The notes under the pieces are model-generated. The model searched no databases and was not told the DNA's origin. It saw nothing but the letters and a program-made list of their open reading frames with translations. Shown piece after piece: positions 8,443-15,739 of a stretch of 51,766 nucleotides of DNA. The stretch spans positions 1 to 51,766 of IMG/VR virus record IMGVR_UViG_3300042866_000819; one strand, written 5' to 3'. The translations under genes and the position numbers were made by a program. How positions within the stretch are numbered: position 1 is the stretch's first letter; each line of letters starts with the position of its first letter. The DNA comes from a virus.

Positions 8443-8563
8443 CGAATGTGGGGGGCTGTGGGGGTGCAAGAAGCACGACCCCTATAAATCATATTTCCCC
8501 TTAGATTCTGCTTATGGTTTATAGGAGTCCACGATCTTAGGGGGGCACAGCCACCCACATTCG
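8443..8563. repeat. Concentric imperfect inverted repeat
   Basis: The outer arms 8443-8460 and 8546-8563 are reverse complements at 17 of 18 positions (CGAATGTGGGGGGCTGTG against its partner). The inner arms 8481-8492 and 8514-8525 match at 11 of 12 (CCTATAAATCAT). Both pairs share the same centre near 8503, so this is one 121-bp symmetric site with two conserved zones, not two chance repeats. Symmetry suggests binding of a dimeric or multimeric protein, or a cruciform. Confidence 0.8.
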
Positions 8564-8600
8564 GAGGGTGCATTATTGAGCTTGATGCCAAAAATAAAAT

Positions 8601-8629
8601 TTGCCAAGCAAAACTTTTCCAGGCATAAT
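8601..8629 (+). promoter_or_regulatory. Rightward early promoter
   Basis: TTGCCA (8601-8606), a 17-base spacer, and CATAAT (8624-8629) form a near-consensus sigma70 promoter about 30 bp before the first rightward gene. The TTGC start of the -35 box and the 17-base spacer recur at 11122, 20460 and 23067. Host RNA polymerase would be sufficient; no phage RNA polymerase gene is visible. Confidence 0.7.
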
Positions 8630-8659
8630 TTCAAACCTCAGACTTAGGCAGGGGCACCC

Positions 8660-8932
8660 ATGGCATTATCAGAACGAGAAATTTCCTGGCAGAAAAACAA
8701 CCAGAGCAAGATCGACTCAGCAGCAAAGTTGCTGGAAAAACTAAATTGGCCGCAAGTCGTTTACTCAACGGCATTCAACTGTGACAGAGACAGCATTCCT
8801 TTGGTGGCAAAAATACTCGGGTATAAAATCAGGCGATGTTCTTGGACGGAAGACGGAGTCTGGCGCAACAAGGACGGATCACTAAAAGCATTTGTACTTT
8901 ATGAAAGGGAGAAGAAGGATGGCGAGGCTTGA
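8660..8932 (+). CDS. Hypothetical early protein
   Basis: The 90-residue protein is the first gene of the rightward unit. It begins MALSEREISWQKNNQSKIDS, with GGCAGGGGC before the ATG, and its end overlaps the prim-pol gene by 14 bp. It looks helical at the N-terminus and mixed afterwards. I do not recognise a family; the coupling suggests a partner of primase/helicase or an early host-takeover protein. Confidence 0.6.
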   Translation: MALSEREISWQKNNQSKIDSAAKLLEKLNWPQVVYSTAFNCDRDSIPLVAKILGYKIRRCSWTEDGVWRNKDGSLKAFVLYEREKKDGEA

Positions 8933-11078
8933 GATTTTATCAGCGGCAAAAAAATACATCGCAATGGGCTGGAAGGTATTCCCGTGTCACACAATTTCAG
9001 AAGACGGTGAGTGCTCTTGTGGCAGGAAGGCGTGCACAGACGCTGGCAAGCACCCGAGAACAGATACAGGATTGAAAGAAGCATCATCAGACACCGACCA
9101 AATAGAAGCGTGGTTTGGGGCAGGCTCTCCGCCGTCCAATATCGGAGTCGTTACTGGCAAGGTTTCTGGCATCACCGTGATCGACATCGACATCGGCCAC
9201 GGCAAGCTCGGTGCAGAGAGCTGGTCGGCACTCATAGCGGAAAAAGGCGAGCCGAACACATTGATGTCAAAGACTGGAAGCGGAGGCCTCCATGTGCTAT
9301 TCAAATACAACTCGGCATTGAGGACAGGCACAAACAGGCTCGGGAAAGGAATCGACATACGCGGAGACGGAGGATACATCATCGCTCCTCCATCAAGGCA
9401 TCGCTCCGGCGGGGTCTACGAATGGATGAACGACACGCAGCTAGACGATCTTCCGGAGCATCTTCTGGCGAAGAAGAAAGATTTGCGCGGAAGCTACGAG
9501 CGACAAAAGAAATACACGGCTGTGCAAATAAAGAAAATGCTAGACCACATTCCGCAGGAAGACAGAGACACCTGGAGGAATGTCGGCGTTATACTCGGCA
9601 GAGAATTCTCTCGCTCAGAGGACGCCTGGAAGATGTATTGCGACTGGTCTGGCGAGTGGGAAGGAAAGAAGGGCAGAAACCACGACGAGATAATGAAGGA
9701 GGCATTTTACGTCATCAGTCAAGATCCAACTTCCGGCAGCAATCTTTCCGTCGGCACTCTCGTTTATTTGGCAATAGGAGGAGGCTGGACGCCAGAGACA
9801 GGCGTTGTGCCGATACAGAACTTCGTATTTTTCGCTCCTGGCAACAATTACATATATCGCCCAACCGCCAGCTTTTGGATAGGAGCGGCAGTCGATTGTG
9901 CCGTTGGCAAGGTCAATAGCGAAGGCCAATTGTTGAAGGCTTCTCAGTGGCTGCAACAACACATGCTCGCCACCAGCATGACGAAAACACCAGCACTGGA
10001 AGGTGATTACATAAAAGGCTTCGATTGCAGGGAAGGAGACTTGATCGTAGAGACGGGTTCCGCCGTGTTTAACGCATACAGGAGGCCTGTGATTGAGCTG
10101 GGTGATGCCAACCTAGCTTCCCCATTCCTTGACCACGTCAAACGTGTGTTTGACAAGCCGGGCGATGCTGACCAATTTTTAGACTATATGGCACACAGAG
10201 TGCAGTTCCCTGCACAGAAGCCAAGATTCGCACTATTGATCGCTGGAGATCAAGGTGTCGGCAAAGACACCGCTGTGGAATTCTGCGTCCCTGCCATCGG
10301 AGCTTGGAATGTAGCCAACACAGAGCCTGCAATATTGGATTCCGCATACAACGAATACGTCACGGCCACGCTTGTGCGCGTTAGCGAGGCGGCTAATCTG
10401 CACGACATGAGCAAGTGGGCTTTCAACGAGCGCATGAAAGTACTCATTGCAGGCTCTCCGGATTACGCAACCGTCAACCCGAAGTACGGTCACACCTATT
10501 CTGTCAAAATGCATTGTGGCGTCATCGTGACAACAAACCACCTGTTGACTGGCATTTACATTCCATCAGACGACCGACGCTACGACGTCATAGACTGCGC
10601 ATCAAAGAGCGCAATGGGGCTGACAGACGACACAAAGGTGAAGGAATATTTTACGGTGCTGTGGGAGTGGTTCAACGATGGAGGATTCGCACACGTGGCA
10701 GCACTGCTACATCGTCGTGACATCAGCAAGTTCTCTCCGAACAACGGCCAGCGAAAGACCTATGCCCACCAGAGCGTGGTCAGCTCATCATTCACTTCCG
10801 ACCATGAATTCCTGGATGCGCTACACGAGATGGGGGAACCAGACATGCTGCGCAGTGACGCGATAATGGCAGTGCTTATGCGCAATGGATCGGGACACGC
10901 AAAGGACTATGGAGGAAGGCTGTCACCCGCCTTGATGCGCCAGAAATACTTCATTCATCGCAATCCATTGCGTGCAGACTCACGCTGGAAATACGACGGA
11001 AAACTTGCGACAGTATATGTAAAGCAAGGGTCGGACCCGACGAATGAGAAGCTACAGAGCTTAAAAGTCCCATTCTAA
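8919..11078 (+). CDS. Bifunctional primase-polymerase / helicase
   Basis: The 719-residue protein has three parts: an N-terminal prim-pol domain (about 1-165) with the metal-binding VIDIDIGHGK, GGLHVLF and a GDGGYIIAPPSRH block; a PriCT-like linker (about 195-280, HIPQEDRDTWRNVGVILG and DEIMKEA); and a C-terminal superfamily 3-like helicase with Walker A AGDQGVGKDT near residue 440, then an SPDYATVNPKYG segment. Such proteins prime and unwind at phage and plasmid origins. I choose the ATG at 8919 because AAGGGAGAAGAAGG lies just upstream. Its place beside the palindromic control region suggests the replication origin may be nearby. Confidence 0.88.
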   Translation: MARLEILSAAKKYIAMGWKVFPCHTISEDGECSCGRKACTDAGKHPRTDTGLKEASSDTDQIEAWFGAGSPPSNIGVVTGKVSGITVIDIDIGHGKLGAESWSALIAEKGEPNTLMSKTGSGGLHVLFKYNSALRTGTNRLGKGIDIRGDGGYIIAPPSRHRSGGVYEWMNDTQLDDLPEHLLAKKKDLRGSYERQKKYTAVQIKKMLDHIPQEDRDTWRNVGVILGREFSRSEDAWKMYCDWSGEWEGKKGRNHDEIMKEAFYVISQDPTSGSNLSVGTLVYLAIGGGWTPETGVVPIQNFVFFAPGNNYIYRPTASFWIGAAVDCAVGKVNSEGQLLKASQWLQQHMLATSMTKTPALEGDYIKGFDCREGDLIVETGSAVFNAYRRPVIELGDANLASPFLDHVKRVFDKPGDADQFLDYMAHRVQFPAQKPRFALLIAGDQGVGKDTAVEFCVPAIGAWNVANTEPAILDSAYNEYVTATLVRVSEAANLHDMSKWAFNERMKVLIAGSPDYATVNPKYGHTYSVKMHCGVIVTTNHLLTGIYIPSDDRRYDVIDCASKSAMGLTDDTKVKEYFTVLWEWFNDGGFAHVAALLHRRDISKFSPNNGQRKTYAHQSVVSSSFTSDHEFLDALHEMGEPDMLRSDAIMAVLMRNGSGHAKDYGGRLSPALMRQKYFIHRNPLRADSRWKYDGKLATVYVKQGSDPTNEKLQSLKVPF

Positions 11079-11205
11079 CTTATTGAATCAAAACAAAAAC
11101 ACAAAATAGTTGAAATAACGCTTGCTTTTATCAAACAACAGGTTCATGATTCTTTTCGTCAGCGGAACTTGCCGCTGCCCACCAACCAGAAAGAGGAGAA
11201 ATAAA
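11079..11205 (+). promoter_or_regulatory. Intergenic region with weak promoter and hairpin leader
   Basis: An AT-rich stretch follows the helicase gene. TTGCTT (11122-11127), 17 bases, then CATGAT (11145-11150) is a moderate promoter sharing ATAACGCTTGC (11115-11125) with the promoter at 23060-23095. Downstream, CAGCGG/CCGCTG (11160-11165/11172-11177) forms a 6-bp hairpin, followed by the conserved leader CCAGAAAGAGGAGAAATAAA before the next ATG. No terminator U-tract is present. Confidence 0.5.
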
Positions 11206-11322
11206 ATGGATGCACATGTTGATGAATATTATGCTTACTGGGAAGCGGTAGAAGCAGAGGAAGCTAACGATCAAATGCGCGCCGCCGAAGGTGCTTGGGA
11301 AGATGCAGGGTGCTATTCATGA
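11206..11322 (+). CDS. Small acidic protein
   Basis: A 38-residue, strongly acidic peptide (MDAHVDEYYAYWEAVEAEEA at the start) preceded by an excellent ribosome site (AGAGGAGAAATAAA). Its stop overlaps the next ATG as ATGA. Size, charge and early position are typical of phage proteins that interfere with host enzymes or mimic DNA, but nothing in the sequence shows this directly. Confidence 0.6.
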   Translation: MDAHVDEYYAYWEAVEAEEANDQMRAAEGAWEDAGCYS

Positions 11323-11531
11323 AACTTACAACAACCCTAGCAAGAATCCGCAGACTCAGAGCAAAAATAGCCTACTCACGGATCGCCCGCACAATCCTGC
11401 GCCCACTCACGGCGGAAGGGTGCCGCACTCACTGGTTGCAAGGCGCGTTAGCTGGTGATGATCATGCATGGCATATTGTCCGGTATAGCAAACTGCGCGG
11501 CCTGGTGCAGTGGATTGCCATTCATAGATAA
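11319..11531 (+). CDS. Small basic protein
   Basis: The 70-residue protein is rich in Arg and Leu (MKLTTTLARIRRLRAKIAYS at the start) and probably helical. I place the start at the ATG overlapping the previous stop (ATGA). It may bind nucleic acid or membranes because of its charge. The beginning MKLTTTLARIR loosely resembles the start of the following alanine-repeat gene (MTQLTTTLNDIR), hinting at a shared leader or old duplication. Confidence 0.5.
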   Translation: MKLTTTLARIRRLRAKIAYSRIARTILRPLTAEGCRTHWLQGALAGDDHAWHIVRYSKLRGLVQWIAIHR

Positions 11532-11544
11532 GAGGAGAATCAAA

Positions 11545-12237
11545 ATGACCCAACTTACAACAACACTAAACGACATACGCAAATGCAGCCCATGCGAGTC
11601 GGGATGGAAAATTCTGCTCAAGCACCTCGACAAAACTGAGGCGGACGATGAACCACTGCTCTTTAGTGTTATCGTTGAGTCAAACGGTCTCACTTATGCT
11701 TTGTGGTGTACACGCGCTGCGCCTGAATATGACAAGGAGTGGAGGTTGTTTGCGGTATGGTGCGCCCGGCAGGTGCAGCACATAATGGTAGATGTGAGGA
11801 GTATAGCTGCAATAGATGTTGCGGAACGATTCGCGCATGGAAGAGCTACAGATGAAGAGCGAGCAGCTGCGAGGGATGCTGCGAGTGATGCTGCGTGGGC
11901 TGTTGCGAGGGATGCTGCGAGTGTTGCGAGGGCTGCGTGTGCTGCTGCGAGTGTTGCTGCGTGGGATGCTGCGTGGGATGCTGCGAGTGATGCTGCGTGT
12001 GCTGCGAGTGCTGCGAGTGTTGCTGCGAGTGATGCTGCTGCGTGGGATGCTGCGAGTGATGCGACTGCTGTTGCGACTGCTGCTGCGAGTGTTGCTGCGT
12101 GGGTTGCGAGTGATGCTGCGTGGGCTGCTGCGAGTGCTGCGACTGCTGCTGCGAGTGCTGCGTGGGCTGCTGCGAGTGCTGCGACTGCTGCTCAAAAAAC
12201 CGAGTTCTTACGTGTCGTGTCGGGAGCACTAAAATGA
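11545..12237 (+). CDS. Alanine-rich repeat protein
   Basis: The 230-residue protein has a conserved N-terminal domain (about 1-105, with CESGWKILLKHLDKTEADDE, ALWCTRA and FAVWCARQVQHIM) and a long C-terminal tract (about 110-220) made almost only of Ala with spaced Asp, Ser, Trp and Val (units like ASDAAWA). This architecture, with a variable number of alanine units, occurs in hypothetical proteins of many phages and plasmids; no function is established to my knowledge. The repeat should form long amphipathic helices. The ATG at 11545 follows AAGAGGAGAATCAAA. Confidence 0.7.
   Translation: MTQLTTTLNDIRKCSPCESGWKILLKHLDKTEADDEPLLFSVIVESNGLTYALWCTRAAPEYDKEWRLFAVWCARQVQHIMVDVRSIAAIDVAERFAHGRATDEERAAARDAASDAAWAVARDAASVARAACAAASVAAWDAAWDAASDAACAASAASVAASDAAAWDAASDATAVATAAASVAAWVASDAAWAAASAATAAASAAWAAASAATAAQKTEFLRVVSGALK
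11864..12192 (+). repeat. GCTGCG-rich degenerate tandem repeat inside the alanine-repeat gene
   Basis: The DNA is built from short units such as GCTGCGAGT, GCTGCGTGG and GCTGCGACT, in frame with codons for Ala, Ser, Trp and Thr. The regular units would let the number of repeats change by slippage without frameshift when they are multiples of three. It creates long spurious open frames on both strands. Confidence 0.85.
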
Positions 12238-12398
12238 ACCCACCACTCACACCCGCCGAAAAGCTCGCCGCAGCAATCGAGTACCTGCGCACACGAGGCA
12301 AATACCTGCCCGATCAAGCCTGCACATTCAAGCCAACCAGCGCGATGAACACCGATGTCGCGGCCACTTTTGCACAACTACGAAAGGAAGCAAAATGA
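12234..12398 (+). CDS. Small hypothetical protein
   Basis: A 54-residue protein beginning MNPPLTPAEKLAAAIEYLRT. Its ATG overlaps the stop of the alanine-repeat gene (ATGA) and its stop overlaps the next ATG, so it belongs to a translationally chained series. It is probably helical and soluble. No family recognised. Confidence 0.5.
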   Translation: MNPPLTPAEKLAAAIEYLRTRGKYLPDQACTFKPTSAMNTDVAATFAQLRKEAK

Positions 12399-12484
12399 AA
12401 CATTTCATCCTTGACTGCGTACTGCCGATATTATTCGGCGCGATTGTCGCGTTCCTGTTCGTCTACGCGGTACTCAGCGCATGA
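12395..12484 (+). CDS. Small single-pass membrane protein
   Basis: A 29-residue peptide, MKHFILDCVLPILFGAIVAF at the start, followed by a short hydrophobic end. It is almost entirely one hydrophobic helix. ATGA overlaps on both sides and AAAGGAAGC before the ATG support real translation despite its size. Its function is unknown; early phage membrane peptides often affect the host envelope or superinfection. Confidence 0.5.
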   Translation: MKHFILDCVLPILFGAIVAFLFVYAVLSA

Positions 12485-12672
12485 AAGGCGGCGCGCGACC
12501 CGGAGCAGGGCGCAAGCGTCTGCCACCCCACCTCCGCAAGAGCAACATCACAGTGCGCGTAACCCCTGCCGTCGCGCAATGGCTGCGCGCACAGGAACAA
12601 AGTTACTCAGCATTGATTAACGCGCTACTCGCCACCGCGATGTGGCAAGACCAACCAGAAAGAGGAGGATAA
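12481..12672 (+). CDS. Ribbon-helix-helix-like DNA-binding protein
   Basis: The 63-residue protein opens with MKGGARPGAGRKRLPPHLRK, the basic GARPGAGRK lead-in common to small phage and plasmid DNA-binding proteins, then a strand (NITVRVTP) and two helices, as in the ribbon-helix-helix (CopG/Arc) fold. It is probably a transcription regulator, a good candidate to act at the repeats or promoters of this genome. Its 3' end contains the ribosome site for the next gene. Confidence 0.65.
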   Translation: MKGGARPGAGRKRLPPHLRKSNITVRVTPAVAQWLRAQEQSYSALINALLATAMWQDQPERGG

Positions 12673-12676
12673 AATG
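12631..12676 (+). promoter_or_regulatory. Hairpin plus conserved Shine-Dalgarno leader
   Basis: GCCAC/GTGGC (12631-12635/12642-12646) forms a short hairpin, followed by ACCAACCAGAAAGAGGAG (12650-12667), identical over 18 bases to the leader at 11181-11198, then GATAAAATG. It lies inside the end of the preceding gene. Confidence 0.5.
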
Positions 12677-12865
12677 AATCCAATTGTAAAAATATTAATG
12701 GAACGAGACGGGTTGACGGAACAAGAGGCCAAACAACGACTGCGGCTTGCACAGAATCGTGTTCTTGGAGGAGAAGACCCGGAAGAGGTGTTGTTTGATG
12801 AGTTCGGCATTGAGCCGGATTATGTGTTCGATTTGATCGATGGAATGTACGAGGTGGTTCGATGA
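12674..12865 (+). CDS. Small hypothetical protein
   Basis: A 63-residue acidic, helical protein beginning MNPIVKILMERDGLTEQEAK and containing ARQR-like helical charge pairs and a GEDPEEVLFDEFGIEPDY segment. This 'DEFGIEPDYV' type of ending is familiar from small proteins of Pseudomonad phages, function unknown. Strong AGAGGAGGAT ribosome site; the stop overlaps the next ATG. Confidence 0.6.
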   Translation: MNPIVKILMERDGLTEQEAKQRLRLAQNRVLGGEDPEEVLFDEFGIEPDYVFDLIDGMYEVVR

Positions 12866-13158
12866 AAGACCCAACTTGCACGGCATTGCTTTTTGATGAG
12901 CTGAAGGTCGCGAAAGATTTTAGAAGCGTCGCGCAGCTGATGGAATACACAAGACTTGATAAATTTCACGTGATGCACACCCTGTATTACTTGAAGAAAT
13001 GCAAGGCTGCCGACCTGGTCTCAGACTGCTCCGGCACATGGTGGTTTGCGACCCCGTCAACAGACAAAAGAATTTGCCAAATGGCAACAAGAAAGATCGA
13101 AAACGAACCAAGGAGGAAAAATGCGAACATTCGTATTCAAAAGAAACTTAACTGTTGA
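12862..13158 (+). CDS. Possible winged-helix protein
   Basis: The 98-residue protein shows a helix-turn-helix-like arrangement at about residues 18-50 (DFRSVAQLMEYTRLDKFHVM), then a turn and a GTWWF strand that could be a wing, and a basic tail. It may be a small transcription factor. The C-terminal 38 bp overlap the next gene, which has its own strong ribosome site. Confidence 0.5.
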   Translation: MKDPTCTALLFDELKVAKDFRSVAQLMEYTRLDKFHVMHTLYYLKKCKAADLVSDCSGTWWFATPSTDKRICQMATRKIENEPRRKNANIRIQKKLNC

Positions 13159-13315
13159 AGAGATCTATTCCGTGCAGATGTCAGACAAAATGGCAAATCC
13201 GTCTGTCGCACGCAGCATGTTGATGAGGCAACTCGCAAATGAGCAATTGACAGATGCCGTCAAATTAACCAACTCGCAAGTTATTAATACAGGGAGGATT
13301 GGCAAATGTCTATGA
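13121..13315 (+). CDS. Small hypothetical protein
   Basis: A 64-residue protein starting MRTFVFKRNLTVEEIYSVQM after AAGGAGGAAAA, an excellent ribosome site. It looks mixed alpha/beta with a helical C-terminus. It overlaps both neighbours slightly. No family recognised; it immediately precedes the nucleotide-metabolism island. Confidence 0.55.
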   Translation: MRTFVFKRNLTVEEIYSVQMSDKMANPSVARSMLMRQLANEQLTDAVKLTNSQVINTGRIGKCL

Positions 13316-13893
13316 ACGTTCTTAATATCTTCTCTATGGCATCATCACTCTCGTCGATGCAGAGGTATTCTCAGACTTTCCTCAACAAAAAAGAGTCGGT
13401 GCTTGAGCACACAGGGTTCGTTGTCTTGTTTTGTTGCCTTGTGGCTCAAGAATTAATAGCAATAGGAAGGAAAGTTGATTTAGGATTGCTTTTGAGCAAG
13501 GCCGCGTTGCATGATATTGATGAGATAATAACAGGTGATATTCCAAGGCCAACGAAATACTTTGATGAAGAGACCCGGAAGAACTTTGAAAAAATCGAAG
13601 TTTCTGGGATGGTCAATTTGATTAAGAGCATGGACTTGTGTCAATCAACTTTTCTTATTTGGAAGGGAAGTAAGGACGGTTACGAAGGCACGATTGTCGC
13701 AATTGCTGATGTTGCTGCGGTCGCATTTAAGTCTTGGGAAGAGACAGAATTATTGGGCAATAAAATGTTTTCCCACAATGCCAATAATTTGGAGAGCCAC
13801 CTTAATAAGATTTTATTGTCTGTGGATGATGAGTTCTTAAAGGGAATTGTTGTTGATCTTCTTAAATTAACAAGGAAAGCACAATGGAAATAA
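13306..13893 (+). CDS. HD-domain 5'-deoxynucleotidase (YfbR-like)
   Basis: The 195-residue protein matches the HD-phosphohydrolase YfbR pattern: Arg20, His35 (SVLEHT), His69-Asp70 (ALHDIDE), Glu73, Asp78 (TGDIPRPTK) and Asp135 (AIADVAAV) line up with the E. coli YfbR metal and phosphate ligands. YfbR removes phosphate from dNMPs; relatives in dZ-DNA phages (DatZ) instead destroy dATP. Here it starts an AT-richer block of nucleotide genes, so it could shape the pool by removing a normal nucleotide. Which nucleotide it uses cannot be read from the sequence. Confidence 0.8.
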   Translation: MSMNVLNIFSMASSLSSMQRYSQTFLNKKESVLEHTGFVVLFCCLVAQELIAIGRKVDLGLLLSKAALHDIDEIITGDIPRPTKYFDEETRKNFEKIEVSGMVNLIKSMDLCQSTFLIWKGSKDGYEGTIVAIADVAAVAFKSWEETELLGNKMFSHNANNLESHLNKILLSVDDEFLKGIVVDLLKLTRKAQWK

Positions 13894-14900
13894 CAGTTCT
13901 TAAAATTGATTCTTTAGACATTCTAAATGAGGCTTGGAAAATTTCCAGACCCGGTGAGAGTTCAGAAGAAGTTTCAAAAATACTATCAATTGATGCTCCA
14001 ATTAATGATATTCCGTGCGCTGTTCTGCACATCACCAGCTCAATTGCAGAGAGGGAGGTGTTCGCCTCCTCCAGAGACCATGTTATGTGGGCAAAGACAT
14101 CCAGGGTATCAGACCCAACTGAATGGGGAATTCCGCTTGTTGGCAACCTGAAGGCTCTTCACGAAGAGCAGCTTGCAATGAAGGCTTCCGGAGTGTCGCA
14201 AGATATCTACAGGATGCACATGCCGCTTGGGGCGATAACAGAATACACGATCAAGATTAGCATTAGAAGTCTGGTGAAATTATCGGATTATTTTAAATAC
14301 CTGAGCATTGATAATTCTGCTCTTGAAAAAGTTTTATCAGACTGGATTATGGAAGCTCCTCGGCCAAATTATAAACTGACAAAATTCATGTCAAGAATAA
14401 ATAGCTCTGGCAATGGTATTGTTGGTGATTTTCTAATTGTGACAATCAAGGCGTCGCTCGCTCTTCGGGCACAAGCTGTTCGTCACAAGCAATTCATCAT
14501 CAAGGACGGTCTGGAGGAAATGTTGCTTGGTGGCGCATTCGAAGGGGTGTCGATCAAAACAGAAATTGATATGCAGCTTTGCGCCTCCATTGATTTTTGG
14601 AAGTCAATTCTGGAAAAAAGAAGTTGTTGGATGGCGCAGTACGGCTTTTGGTCGGACGTAATCATTCTTGTGCAGCAATATATTCCGCTCTCTGAGAATA
14701 TGTTGCCGTGCAAGGAGTATTGCGTATTTGGGAAAGATGCGGAGCTTCGGTACACGGACAAAGATCCTGGCAGTCCGTGCCCGAAGCACATCATAATCAA
14801 CAAGCGTGTGATTACAGAGCAACAGCTTGTTGACATCAATAAACAGTATGAGTTGGAGAAACGTCCACAATTTTGGAGGAAAATAATAAATGAAATTTGA
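13884..14900 (+). CDS. Diverged ThyX-like (flavin-dependent thymidylate synthase) protein
   Basis: This 338-residue protein shows a ThyX-like layout in its first half: SSRDHVMWAKTSR (62-74) where ThyX has RHRxxSxNxxSxR, then GVSQDIYRMHMPLGAITEY (103-121) and NLR-type helix ISIRSL, as in the ThyX dUMP/FAD fold. The signature residues are altered and there is a long C-terminal half (about 150-338, with RAQAVRHKQF) outside the usual ~220-250 residues. It may still be a thymidylate synthase, or methylate/alkylate another pyrimidine. The assignment is by pattern from memory. It overlaps its neighbours on both sides, so it is in one operon with the HD hydrolase and deoxyribosyltransferase. Confidence 0.55.
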   Translation: MEITVLKIDSLDILNEAWKISRPGESSEEVSKILSIDAPINDIPCAVLHITSSIAEREVFASSRDHVMWAKTSRVSDPTEWGIPLVGNLKALHEEQLAMKASGVSQDIYRMHMPLGAITEYTIKISIRSLVKLSDYFKYLSIDNSALEKVLSDWIMEAPRPNYKLTKFMSRINSSGNGIVGDFLIVTIKASLALRAQAVRHKQFIIKDGLEEMLLGGAFEGVSIKTEIDMQLCASIDFWKSILEKRSCWMAQYGFWSDVIILVQQYIPLSENMLPCKEYCVFGKDAELRYTDKDPGSPCPKHIIINKRVITEQQLVDINKQYELEKRPQFWRKIINEI

Positions 14901-15378
14901 TCAAGTTTATGTGTATATTGCTGCACCGTTTTTTAACGCGGAACAGATCAAGATCGTGCAAGACATCGAAGACACGCTCCGCACAGCAGATGTGAAATTC
15001 TTTTCACCAAGAAGTGAAGGGGTGTTAATAGAGATCGCGCCACAGGATCGCGCAGCTCATCTTGAAAGGGTATACCAAAGTAACGTAGAGCATATGATGG
15101 ATTGCAATGTGATGCTGGCGGTTGTTGATGGAAGAGACATCGGCACCATGTTCGAGATTGGATTCTTTGCGTCAAAAAAACTCACAAACAAAGATAATTT
15201 ATCAATCACATTTACTGATAAGTCCTTCGGGTTGAATGTGATGATACAGCAAAGCGTCGACGGACACTTGAAAGGTGTTGGTGATTTAACTATGCTTCTT
15301 GAGATGGTAAAATACAATGGCGGTATTGGTGAAGAGCAGCTGTCATTTTTTAAAGACTTCAATCAAAATGTTTATTAG
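14890..15378 (+). CDS. Nucleoside 2-deoxyribosyltransferase-like protein
   Basis: The 162-residue protein has the family's opening YVYIAAPFF (7-15) and the active-site region VVDGRDIGTMFEIGFF (78-93), where Glu89 is the expected nucleophile and Asp80/Asp83 bind the sugar. These enzymes swap the base on a deoxynucleoside or deoxynucleotide, so they can install unusual bases. The gene overlaps the ThyX-like gene by 11 bp and belongs to the nucleotide island. The length matches the family. Confidence 0.82.
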   Translation: MKFDQVYVYIAAPFFNAEQIKIVQDIEDTLRTADVKFFSPRSEGVLIEIAPQDRAAHLERVYQSNVEHMMDCNVMLAVVDGRDIGTMFEIGFFASKKLTNKDNLSITFTDKSFGLNVMIQQSVDGHLKGVGDLTMLLEMVKYNGGIGEEQLSFFKDFNQNVY

Positions 15379-15388
15379 GGGACTCAAA

Positions 15389-15739
15389 ATGATCAAAAGA
15401 GCTATGCAAGAAATTGTTGCTGAATATAATTCACTTACAGGGCAAAACGTAAAGAGATTTGCGACAGCTGAAATCGGAGAGAAGCGACTCGCGCTTGCGA
15501 AGGGGAGCAAGCCTGTTCCTGTCCTAAAAACCAAGCCTATTCCAAAATGGAAAATGGCAGGAATTACGGTTGATGGATGTCCTTATCGAAGCATAAAGGA
15601 GGCTTTTGATAAACTCGGTCTGCCGCTCAACAAGCATGGCAAGTTAAGGTTGAGGCTGAAAGCTTCTGGCAAAGAAATTTTTGAGCACAACGGGAAGCAA
15701 TACCACTTTGGGCTAATTGAACAAGGGAAATTATTATGA
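15389..15739 (+). CDS. Hypothetical protein with a NUMOD-like DNA-binding motif
   Basis: The 116-residue protein has two parts: an N-terminal segment with VAEYNSLTGQNVKRFATAEI (a small domain seen at the start of various phage/plasmid proteins) and a C-terminal part with DGCPYRSIKEAFDKLGLP, KHGKLRLRLKASG, resembling the short helix-turn-helix modules that accompany homing nucleases. No nuclease domain is attached. I take the ATG at 15389 because GGGGACTCAAA precedes it; the previous gene ends 10 bp upstream. Confidence 0.5.
   Translation: MIKRAMQEIVAEYNSLTGQNVKRFATAEIGEKRLALAKGSKPVPVLKTKPIPKWKMAGITVDGCPYRSIKEAFDKLGLPLNKHGKLRLRLKASGKEIFEHNGKQYHFGLIEQGKLL

Larger units (their letters stand above)
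8349..8659. promoter_or_regulatory. Divergent control region between late and early units
   Basis: This 311-bp gap separates the two divergent transcription units and has no plausible gene. It contains a nested palindrome (8443-8563), a clear rightward promoter (8601-8629), G-tracts at 8450-8464 and C/G-rich arms. The likely functions are promoter/operator, replication origin, packaging site or several of these. I find no convincing leftward promoter: TTGCTT-17-GAGAAT on the minus strand (8385-8357) would start transcription after the ribosome site of the small terminase gene. Confidence 0.65.

Noticed and set aside
11846-12301. Long Gln/His/Ser-rich frame on the minus strand opposite the alanine-repeat gene
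   Set aside because: It is the antisense reading of the GCTGCG repeats; no ribosome site, and it opposes the transcribed direction.
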